Assembly (NCBI RefSeq): GCF_030272615.1
Contig: NC_081413.1
Span: 722,141,649-722,205,648, forward strand
DNA: 64,000 nucleotides
Reading direction: 5' to 3'
Source: Cryptomeria japonica
Taxonomy: Eukaryota > Streptophyta > Pinopsida > Cupressales > Cupressaceae
This document shows, piece by piece, positions 10,790-24,690 of the stretch; positions within the stretch are counted from its first letter, which is position 1; each line of letters begins with the position of its first letter. Made by a program: the position numbers and the translations under genes. The notes under the pieces are model-generated. The model saw only the letters and a list, made by a program, of their open reading frames with translations, did not search any database and was not told the DNA's origin.

Positions 10790-12420
10790 AACAATATACT
10801 TTTGATGTAACAAGTTTTTAGGTATTGACTCTACCCATTTTGTAAAGTTATCAATAGCCACCAATACATGCACTTATACCTTTTAGATTTTTTTGTCATC
10901 TCGCTTATGAAATCTATGTCTTACTACTAAAATGGAGCCTCAACTAAAATAGTAGAAAGAGGAAGTGCTCCTAAAACTTTCTAGAAAATATTTGGTATCA
11001 TGCATTTTTTTCACAAATTTGGCAACATTTCTAAATAATGTGAGCCACCAATATCCCACTCTCATAATCTTCTACGAAGTTTTTTTTTACATTGAATTTC
11101 TACTACACAATCCTTGGTGGCATTCCTCAATGACGATTATATACTACTCTTCATTTAAACATCTTGGGAGTACAACATTGATGTTCCTCCATATTAACTA
11201 ATGTTTGAGCAACACATGCCTCTGAGATTCAGGTTCAACATTCATATTTGCCTATTATTCAACTAAAGTGGACAATTTAGAATTTCTAAATAAAATTTCA
11301 TGTCCTTATGCCAAGGAATTTATCCTTCAACTAACAAAAGATAAAATTTGGCTCAGATCTTACCTAATGGACTTAGCAATATCCAAATTTTTGTTACCTA
11401 TTAATTTCACTAAGCCTTTACCTTTGGCTAGCTTGCTATTATTCACCTCCATTTCATATTCTTGGATCTTATTAATCCATATACATTTTTTTTTGGATGT
11501 ATGTTATTAGACAAAAATATATTGAATTGTTGTATGTGACATGAATGTAGTAATATTGGCTCTTAATATACATTGCTTGAAATTTTTTACCACCTTAACA
11601 ATAACATATGCATGTTTCTCCATTATGGAGAAATTCAATTCAACATCTCATAAAAAAATTCTAAAGAAAACTATTGGTTGTTTTGTAACCTTCATTACTT
11701 TTCTATAATAGAACAACACTAATAGTGTAATATGATGCAAATAAAAATATTTGGAAGGTCTTGAATAATTCAAGAGCTTTCTAATGTTGGTGCCTTTTTT
11801 AGTGCATCTTTTATTTCTAAAAACTAATCACTTGATTCCTTGTCCCAACTTGATGATTGTCCCTTTTTTAAAAACTTTAAAATGGCCCTTTTCTTATCAA
11901 TAAAGTTTGGAACAAACCTCTTGACAAAATTTATCTACCCAAAGAATGATTGGATTGCCTTGATTGTTTGGAGTTGAGGGATGACATTGATTTTTTTGAC
12001 ACGTTTTAGATTTGTCCCCACCCCCTCCTTAGATAGAATGTGTCAAAGAAGCTTGTCTTATTCCACATGTCAAATATATGCTTTGGGATTTAAAGATATC
12101 TCATACTCTGGACACCTCTAGAAGATCAACTCCAAATTCTTGTAGTATTCATTTTGATTCTTGGAGTACGTAGTCAATTCGTCTTGGTAAACAACCATAC
12201 TTTCATTTATAAGGCTTGCACATGCGACATCCATAGCTATTTGGAATATGCCTCTAGACTTCTTCAACACAAATGACATTAAAACATAAATTATAAATAT
12301 TCTCCATGACATTGTGAAGGACATTTGATCTTGCTTAGATTCTTTCATTATAACTTGATTGTAATCTGAGAAACCATCCATCATAGTCAGTTTTGACCTT
12401 ATTACCCATTGCAACAATGG
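10790..12420 (-). pseudogene. Decayed Ty3/gypsy pol (RT, RNase H, integrase)
   Basis: Read from 12420 down: reverse transcriptase palm sequence (MDGFSDYNQVIMK, VLMSFVLK, VVYQDEL in place of the usual YxDD), then the RT connection (IQSFF.INFVKRFVPNF near 11960-11900), RNase H remnants (SIMEKHAYVIVKVVKNF near 11625), an integrase zinc region (GYWWLTLFRNVAKFV near 11050) and the start of the integrase core (VAIDNFTKWVESIP near 10870-10830). Many stops and frameshifts; D to E in the YxDD box. This belongs to another gypsy family than elements A and B (only one RNase H seen). The RT portion and its upstream flank recur at 16.7-17.9 kb. Confidence 0.75.
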
Positions 12421-13200
12421 TCCATAATAGATACTAGATACTTGTCTTTGAGATACTTAACTCATACAGTGATAGAACTATAAAAGAATCTTATTATAAA
12501 TAACGATAAACAAAAATAATAAAAATATTGAAAACAAAAATAAAATTTATATACTTCAACATAGACATCGATATTAAATATTCTCCATTTGTACATATAT
12601 ATCTAATAAAGCTATAAGAAATAAGTGACCCCATCATCTCCTCAAGAGATATTACAAATACATCTACTTTTGTCTTAGAGCTTTCATGACTTGTTTCAGG
12701 GTGGCTAAATATGTGATGTGTATTGCACGGTGCACCACACCAGATGTGATGTGGACCTCGCCAGACTTTTTCTTTTGTTAGTTATTTTTAAAAGTTTTTC
12801 TGTCTCATTTTCTCAAGTTCTAGAGTCTTCACAAATTTTGGTTTAAACTTTTATTTCCAGGAAGAACTAAATTATTTCAATCAGCCAATGACTATAAATT
12901 GACGTTGATACATCACATGAAATATTTATTTGCCCGAATTTTCTGGTAGAATGGGTTTATGTGTTCTTAAACAATGGTCACAAGTCATTGAACTGGGACC
13001 AGCTGTTGGATTCCTTTTTTTTTTTTTTTTTAATGTTATATATTCATGCACAGTCAAAATAAAAAATAGTTATGCATATTTTTGATGGATTATGGAAAAT
13101 TTATGCCTAACGTTAAATATTCAATTTTAAAATAAAGGACGGAAATTTTACTTTTAATTATGATATTAGTGATTTAATTTTTTTCAGTCTTTTCAAAATA
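12130..13200. repeat. Diverged segmental repeat, copy 1
   Basis: Starts in the RT remnant and runs into non-coding sequence. Copy 2 lies about 4.6 kb downstream in the same orientation. Shared landmarks: GACATTAAAACATAAATTA, TCTTATTATAAATAACG, CATCTACTTTTGTCTT, TGGGACCAGCTGTT and TTTTACTTTTAATTATGA. Clearly homologous but well diverged, with many small indels. It is either the same retroelement inserted twice or an old local duplication. Confidence 0.7.
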
Positions 13201-16200
13201 TTTATCTTTTGGTTAATTTGTGAATTCCTAAACATAATAGATAAAATCTAATTGAATTGGGTCTATTATTGTCTACAAATTCATGGTTTTAAGATCTCGT
13301 GCAAATTTAATATAAATTTGACTCTAGGTGCTTTCAAGTGTATTCAATAGTCTCCCCGAACCTATAAGTTTTACAATATCAAACGCAAGAAAGTGACATA
13401 AGTTTTGGCACAAACAAGGAGGATCGTAGCAAGGTTGTGGAATTTGTCTTTACAATTGCTAATTTGGGTCTTAAATTCTTTTAGTTTCATTATATAAATT
13501 GACAAAATCCATTGTTTTCCTAAACATGCTATGGAGGAATTATGTTATAGGGAGGTCATTATTAGAATGTTGCTTGATGCTTAAGTAAATGGTACGTGTT
13601 CTTGCTCTATCTTTTTATCAACTTTTTTTCAATGTGAAATGAATTGTTTTAAAAGAATGTGCAAATCAATAAACGACCTTTAGTGAAGCACTTTGTGGTA
13701 TTGTCTTACTTTTTATTATAATGAAAGAAAAAAATTATGAGCCTAAAGAGTAGAAGTTATTTGTGTAGTGTGATTTATCTTTTTGTGATACATCGAACAA
13801 ATGTCCAAGCCTTCTTGTTCACAAAAAAGGGATACTTTGCCTAAAAAATAGGAAGGAGAAATGTAAAACTAGAATATAGAATACATATAATATATCTATT
13901 GAGTCACTATATGTTGATATGACTTGGATGAATGAGGTCTTGTGATGATCTACAACTCATAATTAATGCCCACATACTAAATGGCATATGTCAAACATAT
14001 AAATGCAAATAGTTTTCAACTTAAGACAACAAAAAATCATAATGTCTCCCAAATAATTTGATTGTAGGAAATAGATAGAATTATGTGTATGTCTTATATT
14101 TCATATTATGTTTCATTTATTTGCTTCCTTGTTCAACTTGTTAGTTACTATCTAGAGGAAATTGATAGTGATCATGTCTAGGTATTCCAACCCCTTCTTG
14201 ACTACACCTTGCTTCTCTAATTTTTATTGCCAAATTTTAACTAGCTTCATATTTCTACCCAAGATAGCAACCTTGTTTATATACACAACACACTCATTGT
14301 AGATAGCTATCAGTGTGCCCATTGCATAGTAAGTGTGATTACTAGTTTATTCTTACCTATCTTAATTGTCTTCTTATGTGGCTACTAATAACAATTCATT
14401 GTTTTGTCCAACAACATGAGAATAATAGTTGTTTGTCCATGGACCCACATTTATTCAAACAAATAAATATTCTTAATTTCTAATTGCAAGAAAAATATTC
14501 TACAAGTGGGATGCTCATTGACACAACACACTCATCACAAGGAAGAGGGGAAGCACATATTGACCAAGAGTAGCAAGTAAAACACTTTAATAATCAACTT
14601 TTATTGCTTTGAAATAGTGAATAATGCTTAACTCTTTTGATGAATCAAATCATTAAAACAATTTAAAACTCCCCATTTCTTGGATATGGCTAAATGTTAT
14701 TGATAATTAAATGAGAATAATCCATTTTAATTGTTGTTATGCATGGAATGTACTTCAAAAAGCTTTTTGAATGTGAGAAAAACTAATTGTTGTCATTTAG
14801 TAATGGGTCCATAGCACATTTATAAACAATATTATAATATTTCTTTCCTATGAAAATAGACCTTCTATGATAAAGTTTTAAAATTGGGACTCTCACGGAA
14901 TCATTGCCACGAGCATAATATGTGTTTGATAGACCTAATCTCTAAAGGCAAAACAAAAAATCAAAGATTGTTGGTAGAGACTTCACAACAGTTTAATAAA
15001 AGTTAGAGGGTCCCCAATTATATAGATAAAGTAGAGCTCATTCTGATTCATTTGCTCTCTACTTACTCCATTTTTACATTTTTGCATTCATCTTTTATAC
15101 ATAAATTTACAAACATCTAGATAATTAAATTATCATTTTAAACAAAAAATTATTACTATCATCAAATATCATTATATTAAAAAAAAAATCTTATAAAACT
15201 ATATAACATTACAAAATTATGTCAAAACTATATTTTAGAATTCAAACTATAATTGTTTACATTTGTTAAGAAAGCCACGTGATTCATGCTTGCAAGAGTC
15301 TTCAAATAGTCGTTTAAATTTAATCAAATAACATGCTTTTAACTATCATTTGGCTTGAAAATTTGTCAATGCCGCATGAAAATAAAGGCGAATAATTTAC
15401 ATTGCAAGTGTCACTCATAATTACATATTGTAATGTGATAATGAAGGGGGGACAATATGGATCCTCCACTTTTACTCATCTTAATTATGTCTACAATGGA
15501 AGCTAATGATAATTCTTTCTTGGTTTACAGAATTAAACTTTAAACATGATCATTGAGAAATGACAATCAATCAAAGTTGAATCTAATTTGATTTTTTTAT
15601 CATCATAATTCTAACTTTATAATGATGAATTAAGAATCAAATTATACATGTACATATACATGTCTAGTAGGAGGGAATCATCTATCTAAATTTTAAGAAG
15701 GATCTTATTGTGAAGGTCAAGTTGGGTCTATGAATGTTAAAGTTTGTGTGAACCACACTATCACCACATTGAGGAGTCGACAACAATGCGATTTTTTGAT
15801 GCAGTAAAGTTGTTCAAAAGCTTAACAATTGTTGGTTCAAGTTTCTTAAAAGAGACTTCATCACATGTTCCCTTAGAAAAGTTAAAAATTTCTTAGATGG
15901 AATGATCTGGATCAATATAATGAAAGTAGAAATTTGTGAGATTTGACCAAATGTCTAGTAATGTCATTGTATAAGAAGTTGATCAAGGTTATGTTGAGTA
16001 CAACTGTGTATTTCTTGTAGCTTCCTATGCTTAAACATGATGATACCAATTAACTTGTTTATATGGATAAAATTTGAGTATTATTATTTTGTGGACTGGT
16101 GATACATTTGACAACCCCTAGGCTCTTAGAAGACATGACGATATATTTTTTGTACATGGCTTTATGAACTATCTTTAATATAAAAATAAGTTAAAAAAAT

Positions 16201-16653
16201 AGTATTCTTGTCGTTGACAGGAAATCTATTTTCATGATAAAAATGTTTGTCAACTTTGTATTCAACATAATTTATTCCTCAATGGTTGCTTGGTCATGCA
16301 GCAGATGAAATTTAATCCAACACTTACCTAGTTTTAAAAACCTACAACAAGCTACAAGCTCCAAGAAAGTTCAAACTAACTCCCACAAACAAACTCCATC
16401 AACAAAAGTTTATCAATTTTTGGTGAGATTATTGATTGTGTTACTTACAATCTCCATGTTGGAATGTAGATGCTTCATGGAAATATTATATTTTTTGAAC
16501 TAACCAAATAATTCCTATTTTTGAATAATATATTATTTTGAAAAAGAAATATTTATTAGGATAGAACTTTTGGCTTGATCTGTGCCGATTTTTGTCATTT
16601 CTTGTATTCTAACATTTTTCTAATGTCATATTGTGCCTTTGACATAAGAGATG
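13201..16653. other. AT-rich stretch without recognised features
   Basis: No protein-like ORF, RNA gene or clear repeat structure seen on either strand. Composition is strongly AT-rich with poly-A/T runs. Probably old, eroded repeat sequence. Confidence 0.6.
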
Positions 16654-17985
16654 TCATAGCCTAACATATAAGCATTTTAATTCTTTATTTTCCTTTATAA
16701 TGACATTTAAATTTATCAAATCATCTTGATAGACAACCATTATTTCATTTATAAGGCTTGCAAAGATGGCATCCATAGCTTTTGGGAATATGCCACAAAC
16801 ATCCTTCAGCACAAATGACATTAAAACATAAATTATAAATGTTCTCAATGATGTGGTGATGAATATCTTAGTCCACTCATATTCCTTCATCATAACTTGA
16901 TTGTAACCTGAGAAACATCCATCATAGACATCAAGTACTAGATAATAGGTAGTCTTTGAGAAACATCCATCATATTCTCCATGACCTTATTATCCATTAC
17001 AATAGATGGTCTGTACTAGACAGTAGGTAGTTGTCTTTGAGACACTTGATACTTACATGACTTCAACTCATCTAGATTGCTAAAATTACGAAAGATTATC
17101 TTATTATAAATAACGATAAACAAAGATAATCAAACGTATTCAAAACAAGAATAAATTTATATACTTCGACATAGACATTGATATTAAATATTCTTCATTT
17201 GTACATACAAACCTATAACAAATAAGTGGCCTATCATCTCCTGAAGAGACATTAGGAATCCATCTACTTTTGTCTTGAGCTTTCCTGCCAATGCAAGACA
17301 TAAGAATAGGCTTTGCATGTCTTTTCAAGGTAAATATGTGAGGTGAATGCACAACATTAGATGTGGGACTCGCCACTCTGCGCCATTATATCATTTCAAA
17401 TGGATCGTTAGGGAAGAGAGTAGATCTGTCATCAGATTCCTAGTGGACTGCAGGTTGAACAAAGGAAGAATAGTTTTAACAGGACATATCTCTCTACAAG
17501 TTTTTCTCTGTCTGTCTTTTTCTCAAGCTCTAAAGTCTTCACAAATTATGGTGTTTATCCTTGTATTTCAAAGATGAATCAAAAGTATTTCAATCACGAT
17601 CAAATCTACCGAGGATTGTAATTTGATGTTGGTATTGACGTACATCACATGAAGTTTTTATTTGCTGGAATGCTCATAAACATGTTAATAAACACTGCTC
17701 ACTAGTCATACTGGGACCAGCTGTTTGGATTCATTTTTTTTGAAGTGTTAAATATTCATGTGTACTTAAAATCAAAAGTAATTATTTGGGGGTGATCTTG
17801 TATCTCTTGACTCTTTTTTTTTGTGAATATGTACTTTAATATTTTAAATTAATAGAGAAGGCCTATTCATAAAAAAAAATAAAATTTATACATATTCTTT
17901 GTCGAAGGAATTTTTGTCTATTATTATTAATATTCAATTTTAAAATAAAATAAGAAAGTTTTACTTTTAATTATGAGATTAGTAA
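16654..17985 (-). repeat. Segmental repeat copy 2, including an RT fragment
   Basis: The minus strand at 16893-16654 encodes an RT palm fragment (YVLMSFVLKDVCGIF, VVYQDDL) equivalent to that at 12.1-12.4 kb; here the DD pair is intact. The homology continues at higher coordinates through the same non-coding landmarks as copy 1, ending near the shared TTTTACTTTTAATTATGA. The rest of pol (RNase H, integrase) found beside copy 1 is absent here. Confidence 0.7.
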
Positions 17986-18935
17986 TTTAATTGTATAAAT
18001 CGTTTTGATTATTTCGAGGAGTATTAATTTTAGGTTTGTGGTCACTTCTCACCAAACTCTTCCAAAATAAAATTCTACGCTTGTGGGCATTTTTAAATGT
18101 GGAACAAAATTGTCACCATATACTCTAAAGTACCATTCAACAAACAATTGAGTCACGATGTCTATAAGAGCTTGATTTTTAAGTCTATTGGAGAACATGG
18201 CATACATCATTGGATGAAAACAACTAGTAATAAACTTAACTAACGTAAATTCTAGGCCCACATATACTCAAATCTTCTAAATTTGAAACAAACTTTTTGT
18301 ATGTGATTTTATAGGCTTTTTCATCTAATATTTAACTGTCTTGTGAACCCAAGCTATTGTATATAACTAACTTGAATGGATGTTTGAAAACATTCATTCA
18401 AACATGTTGGGTATAGATTCAATATTCCTAAGGATTTCATTGGTTAAATACTATAGGGTGTGTTGTATTTAGAGATAGATTTGCACCAACTAAGAAGAAA
18501 TGCAATGGTTAGTATTATGTAGTTAAGCAAGAACTTAAGCAAATAATCTAATTCTTTACATTTATTTCTCTTTGTCTCCCTCTATCTTGAGCTCTTCCTA
18601 TATTTCTCTTGATGAAACTTCTATGGCATTAATGCTTGATAAAATTGGATGACTAATCTATGAGTCGAAATTTGCTTAATAATTGTTTGTAAGTTAAAAT
18701 TTCATGCAACTCAAACATGGTAAAAGGCCCTTAAAAAATGCAATATGAATAATCAATCTAAACACAAAATTGATTACTGTATGTTGAATAAGTTAGTGAT
18801 GCCTAGGTCACTAGATGATATATGTGATAAAAGGAATAATTTATATCTAGTCTTGTTTGTATGTATTGATAGATATCTCACATCTTACATTGTCTACATT
18901 TATGTACATTCCCCCTAAGTTGCACTTATGAGGGA
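17986..18935. other. AT-rich stretch without recognised features
   Basis: Only short chance ORFs. No repeats or RNA genes identified. Confidence 0.5.
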
Positions 18936-19450
18936 TGTTGGTGAAAGGGCTATTTTACCTAGATATTTCATTACCTAGGTCCTCTTGCACATGTTATTTA
19001 AATTTAATTAGGGTACACATAGGTCCTATGAATCTTTCTATTAGTCTTAGGCGTCAAATGATCCTTATCTTATCACATTTCTTGTTTCCAAGGTCATTTG
19101 ATATTTATCATGTTATTTGATCTCAAGTCATAAGATTAAGACATGTGTCATTATCTTATGTAATCATATGTTCACCATGTCCTATATAACCAAGGGGTCC
19201 CCTTTGCAATCTTATTATGTTTTATCAATCTATCATTTGCATCATTTGGTAGAATAGCATTATTCTTTCATAAATGATCTCTCTTGTGCTTTCATGAAGT
19301 GCCTAGATCTGGGGGTGGCTATAATCTTCCACCAAAATTGCACGGTATAGAGCATTCTATACCAACTCATTTATACCTAGCCTTATGAAATTGATTGTCA
19401 TTTCATTTTGTTTCTTAAATTGTTTGTGGAATTCACTCCACCAACCCCAT
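18936..19450 (+). repeat. Candidate LTR or LTR fragment
   Basis: Begins TGTTGGTGAAAGG and has an inverted match CACCAAC near 19440-19446. A TATA-like CCTATATAACC lies near 19180, and the sequence is more complex than its AT-rich neighbours. No target duplication or polypurine tract was found, so the boundaries are guesses. Confidence 0.3.
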
Positions 19451-21032
19451 GTACAAGGAGAATAATTTAGTATAGAAATCAATTTTAATTTGTTAATAAG
19501 CTATATTTATATTAATTATTATAATTAATAATGTGTATTTATATTAGCCAAACTTTTTTTATAATATTATTCTACTCATGATGGCTAATAATAATACCAT
19601 CAATATATTATTATTTATATTAGATTATTGATTCTAAAAATGAATATGTTGTTATCATACTTGTAAGATAAAAAATAATTATTTCATTATAATTTTTAAT
19701 TTACATCAAACATATGTAGTCTAGTTTTCGTATTTCTAGCCTTCTCCTATCCGAACTCTGGTTTTTGGTAATTTTGGTTTCGCCCTCTATAATCCTAGGG
19801 CAATTTTGTAATCTTATTTAGTCTAGGGTATGTTTTTCAGATTGGTTATCCTTTTTTCAGACTGATTGATAATAAAAAAATTAAAAAATTGCACTATATG
19901 TAACTCTCTTTTTTTTCCATTGATGATTTCAAATTATATCTAGTACCGTATACATGACAACTTCAAAGTAAAATTATCTAAATCTATGTAAAGTATTCTT
20001 GATAAAATAATATTATCTTCTTTGTTTCCGAGATGTATGTTTAATGTTCAATCAGTTCTTTTATTTCTCTCTTTTTAGATTGAATATTACAATTCACACA
20101 CTAACAATCTAATATTACAAAACAAAACAAAACAAATTCTACTATTATAATATATTTCGAAAATAAGTACTCTACTTTCTAGTGACATAGCTTACAACTC
20201 ACAACTCACCTTTTTAAAATATGACATCAACATTTTAAAATAACATATTATCTTCCTTTTTCTTATAAAAGTTTAAGATAGGTTTTAATCCCATTCATAA
20301 AACAATAATTTAAAGTCAAAAACACTAATTATGTGCATTTGGTAATAAACCCACGAGAATCACAATGACATGCAAGAATCGTCAACTTTTTAACTTAACA
20401 TTAATAATTAATTAAGAAACGACATAAGCATGTATTACATTTATTAATGGACTACAAAATTGTCCCCTTTTTCAACAACTTGTAATAATTAACAATTTTT
20501 ATGCCATTCTCTAAGGTTTGGATAAGATATTTTTTTGTTAAAGTTTGACTTTTAAAAAGAACAATTAATGTCTCCCTAAAGGGTCATAGAATTTTATCAA
20601 TTATTGGAGTATAAAAATCATAAACAATAAATTATTATTTTTTCTTTAAATGCTTTATGTTTCAAACTTCGTTTGAAAGTCCACAATAAATCTTAATATT
20701 ATAATTTAGGAGGGTTTTGGTCCCAAGAAAATTGAATAAATTTTATTATTTTAATTGAGCACATTTTTCATGAACAAATCTAATTATAAACTCTTCCTTC
20801 CCTTTTTTAATAGTTTAAAAAATATATACTAAATTTTTAACTTAAATGTATATAAATAATACTATGTTTTGTGAAAATGGATCCTAATTAAATTTATATA
20901 TTTTGTCTATTTTATATATTAATTGAATTTAAGGATGCTAATTATTATTTTTATTCTTATAAATGAGAAAAGTTTTAAAATCTTATTGTATATTTTAAAT
21001 AATAATAATAATTTATTTGCATGATAAAATTA
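19451..21032. other. AT-rich stretch without recognised features
   Basis: Very AT-rich with long poly-A/T runs. No coding signal, RNA gene or ordered repeat seen. It ends at the 13-bp duplication that marks the LINE insertion. Confidence 0.6.
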
Positions 21033-21045
21033 AATTGAGATGAAT
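21033..21045. repeat. Target-site duplication of the LINE, left copy
   Basis: AATTGAGATGAAT here and at 44292-44304. The left copy abuts the truncated start of LINE RT coding sequence; the right copy follows the LINE's A-rich tail by four bases. This is the pattern expected of target-primed reverse transcription. Confidence 0.7.
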
Positions 21046-21074
21046 GTATAAACCTAGTCTTTAATTGTATATTC

Positions 21075-21864
21075 AGTTCTAGATTTTCAATTCTGGTTAA
21101 CAGTTCCTCGAAAGGGTACTTCGAGTCTTCAAGAGAGTTAAGACAAGGGGATCCCATCTCAATTTTTCTATTTATTATTATGGCAGAAGCTTTTGATAAA
21201 GCAGTCAAGAGGGCACAAGCACAAGGGTAGATTAAAGGGGTAAAGGTTACATAGGGTGTTGAAAATATCACCCATCAATAGTTTGCGAATGATACAATGC
21301 TCTTTGGGGAAGGAAGCAAGTCAGAGGCAAAGGATTTTAAGACAATTTTAAATAAATATACTAAAACCTCAAGACAAGTGGTCAATGCAAATAATTCAGA
21401 TTTATTCTTTCTGAATACTAACACCCAAAGAGATGTAGAAATATGTCAAGTCCTAGGCTTTAAAAAGAAAAAAATTCCGAGAAGATATTTGGGTCTACCC
21501 TTAGACAAAGGATGCAGGATTAATAAACTATGGGATCCAGTTAGGACAAAAATAGGGAAAAGGGTGGAGTCTTGGAAACGCAAATGGTTGTCAAATGTAG
21601 GCAAAGCTACATTATTGAAATTTGTCCTATCAACAGTTCCTGCATATCAAATGTCTTGCTCGCTACTAACTCAAGGTGCAAAATCAAAGTTAGAAAAGAA
21701 AATGAGGACTTTCTACTGGTAGGGGGTATTTGAGGATATGAAATTAGCATTAATCAACAAGGATAAGATTCGTATGCCTTTAGATGCGGGGGGTACAGGG
21801 CTTAGAAATCTGAGTTAGCAGAGTAAGGCTTTAGGGGCAAAGTTCATATGGAAGATGTATAGTG
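21075..21864 (+). pseudogene. LINE reverse transcriptase, C-terminal part
   Basis: Contains the conserved plant-LINE run FSILVNSSSKGYFESSRELR followed by QGDPISIFLFIIMAEAF, then a degraded catalytic box (FANDTMLFGEG, where F/YADD is expected; the first Asp is Asn, at about 21288). After that come RYLGLPLDKG, WKRKWLSNVGKATLLKFVLS and PAYQMS, all typical of the RT thumb side of plant LINEs. Stops at 21228, 21252 and 21720. It breaks at KMYSEP where the solo LTR inserted and resumes at 23119. Confidence 0.85.
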
Positions 21865-21869
21865 AACCC
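21865..21869. repeat. Target-site duplication of solo LTR 1 (AACCC)
   Basis: AACCC directly before the LTR start and again at 23114-23118 directly after its end. Removing the LTR and one copy restores the LINE frame (SEP then NWKWVKILQRKYL). Confidence 0.85.
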
Positions 21870-23113
21870 TGTTGGGATCCAAGAACACTGAGAGGGGGGG
21901 GTGAATCAGTGTTCTGCCGGTATGAATAGTTTTTATCCTTTTGTACAATACGCATATAAACTAGTAAACAAATAAACATATAACAAGAAGCAAATAAACC
22001 ATCCACATAAATGAACACCATAACACATAAAATTTATACGTGGAAAACTCGGAAAGGGAAAAACCACGATGGGAAGCCTACCCACAGTCAGTTGATACTT
22101 CTTCAGAAAGTATGTGATACAATGAGAGGCCTGCACATGTAGGAAGGCACACTGTCTAGAGCGTACTGGTCATTACAAAAGAGTCTCACTGAATATAGAT
22201 GTTAAAACCACCTTAAGATAAATGGACAACAATCCAATTGAGTGAACTACCAGAGATACCATCTACCATGTTTGATTACAGTCTCGATTAAGCTCAATAC
22301 TGAAGGTCCTTTGACCTCTTCCTTAACCCCAATTCGATCACCTATGATCGACCTAATCCTTTGCCTAAATGATATTACAATATTTGCACATTACATTACA
22401 CTTCCATGATCTACAATGAGATCTTACATCATTTTATACAAACCCTAAGGTCTAAACCAATTAGGTCGGCCACCTAAAAGATATTACAATAAGATCATTA
22501 CATAAATCCATTTTACAATGATATGCCATGTCGTCTTAAGACCAAAACAATAATAACAAATCCATAAGTCATCCTGAAACATCTGGTAGCGTGTAGAGTA
22601 CACGTTAGCATGATACTGGTCCATAACCTAGACAGGCACCAGACCTATTTTGGGTCCACCATGCCAAAGCAATGTCTTCAAGCAGTTGAAACATGATCAA
22701 AGAACATCTTCAACATCCTGAAATCCATCTAGAAGCCGCACCAACACCACTTATGCATCATGTCAGGATTCCTTAGTGAAAGATCTATCGGTAAAGCCTT
22801 AAACCAATGTCGGTAAGGGTTTACAAGAGTGTATGATAGTATCCAATACCAAGCTAATACCAATTGTCCAAAACATGCTCCAGAAGCACGTATCACATGT
22901 AGCCAATTATATTCCATAGATCTAAACATGTCGGAAGTGTCCAACAGATAATTTCTTCTATCGGTAACACTAGATCTTCTACCGGTAACCAAAACATGTC
23001 TGTCGGTAACCACCCATAACAACTAGTGTCGGTAACCAACCATAACAGCTAGTGTTGACATCAATGATAAAACATCAATGCAACACATAATCAATTCATC
23101 CATAATGCCAACA
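21870..23113 (-). repeat. Solo LTR 1 (1,244 bp), LTR retrotransposon
   Basis: Bounded by TGTTGG and CCAACA with a 5-bp target duplication and no internal coding region, so it is a solo LTR left by recombination. A TATA-like GTATAAAATG is found on the minus strand (22430s), and the minus-strand 3' end reads CTTGGATCCCAACA, so the element probably reads on the minus strand. It shares GGTCGGCC and CGGTAAC motifs with the repeat at 62.8-63.5 kb, and the block AGAGGGGG..GTGAATCAG with the piece at 46.0 kb. Confidence 0.85.
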
Positions 23114-23118
23114 AACCC

Positions 23119-24690
23119 AACTGGAAATGGGTGAAAATTCTTCAAAGGAAATATTTGAATGGAATAGATCCAAGTAATATCTTTAGGTCTACAAATTCCC
23201 CTAAAGGCTCCAGGATATGAAACTTCGTCCTAGAATGTATAAAATTGATTATAGATAAAATAACATGGGACATTGCAGAAGGTAATAAAGCTTTGTTCTG
23301 GAGTGACTCTTGGGGACGATATACAACATTGGATAATTTCCCCATCTTCCCTTGAACAAAAGAGGTGTTGAAGATCTTTGGGGTGTCTTTCTAAAGGATT
23401 ATATAGAGTACCCTAGTGGGGACCCTGCTCTAGGCTAGAGGTGGAACACCTTGGATGACACACCAGTAACAAAGGATGAAAAGCGGGAACTAAAAAACAT
23501 CATGGCCTCCAAATAAATTGTTGTTAAAAATGGAGAAGATAAATTAATTTGGTTAGGTTCAAACTCGGGAGTATATAAAGTGAAAGATGGTTATGCAAAT
23601 ATAATAAAGGCACGACAATGGGAAAGAACAAAGATAGTTGTGTATTTGTGCTGGGATAAAGTTTGCCTTCCAAAAGCAAGTATGTTTTAATGAGTTGCCT
23701 TACAAAAAAAGAATATTAACAACAGATTGGTTTAGAAAACTTGGCTTCGAGGACCCATCAAGATGTGTTTTGTGTGAAAGCAACGAAGAAACAGTAAATC
23801 ATTTATTAATAAACTGCCCTTATACCTCAGAATGTTGGGATTGGTTATGTAATAAATTAAATTGGAAGTCAACATTATCAAATGACCTAATGGACGCTAT
23901 GAAGGGATGCTTAGATATATGCAAGAATAATCTTTATAGAGTAATCGAGAGAAGATCTCCCTCTATCTTGGTTTGGGAAATATGGAAAGAAAGGAATAGG
24001 AGAATTTTCCAAGACAAGAGAAGAGAAATACAGAGTCTTGTTTACAAAATGGAAGAAACCATAGTTGAAACGACCAATAATAGACTTAGAAATGGTAACT
24101 TAAAGGATAGTGTCTTCTTGATATGGGATAATAAAATCAGAAAAGAATGGTATGTTCTTATAATACCTCCCCATTATGGGAAAGGGGGAGAGGAAAGCAA
24201 GCTTTTAAGGGAACATTGTGTATATGGTCTAAACCATACTTTGGTTGGTACAAGATTAACTTCAATGGAGTATCTAGAGGAAATCTCGGGATTGCTGGAA
24301 TAGGTTACATCATACAACATTGGGATGGTTCGATTTGTGCCAAATTAGCTAGACCAATCGGTTGGACCACAAACAATATTGTAGAATTGGAAGCCTTAAT
24401 AGAAGGATTATTATTGTGTAAGGACTTCAATATGTAAAAAATGGCTATAGAAGGTGATTCTCAAATCATCATTAATGTAATAAGGACAAGGCAGACCCTG
24501 AACTAGAAACTAAATTCCAAACTGGGAAGAGAAATAAAACTATTAGATTACTTTGATGACATTTTAATTAATCATATTTATAGAGAAGGGAACACTGAGG
24601 CAGATAAACTATCTAACTTTGGAGAAGATGGTTACATTATTGAGGTCATAGGTTACATAGACTAGGATGATTAGATGAGGAGTTATGTTG
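23119..24690 (+). pseudogene. LINE: end of RT, zinc-binding region and RNase H
   Basis: Continues the LINE after the solo LTR. The zf-RVT-like region reads LTTDWFRKLGFEDPSRCVLC, then a His and Cys in HLLINCPYTSECW (23700-23850), followed by VWEIWKERNRRIF. A frameshift near 24170-24210 leads to RNase H: WYKINFNGVSRGNLG, with Asn where the first catalytic Asp should be, then NNIVELEALIEGLLLC, a stop, EGDSQIII and HIYREGNTEADKLS (to about 24640). Dead because of stops, frameshifts and the lost Asp. The similar LINE at 53.0 kb keeps Asp at this position. Confidence 0.85.
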
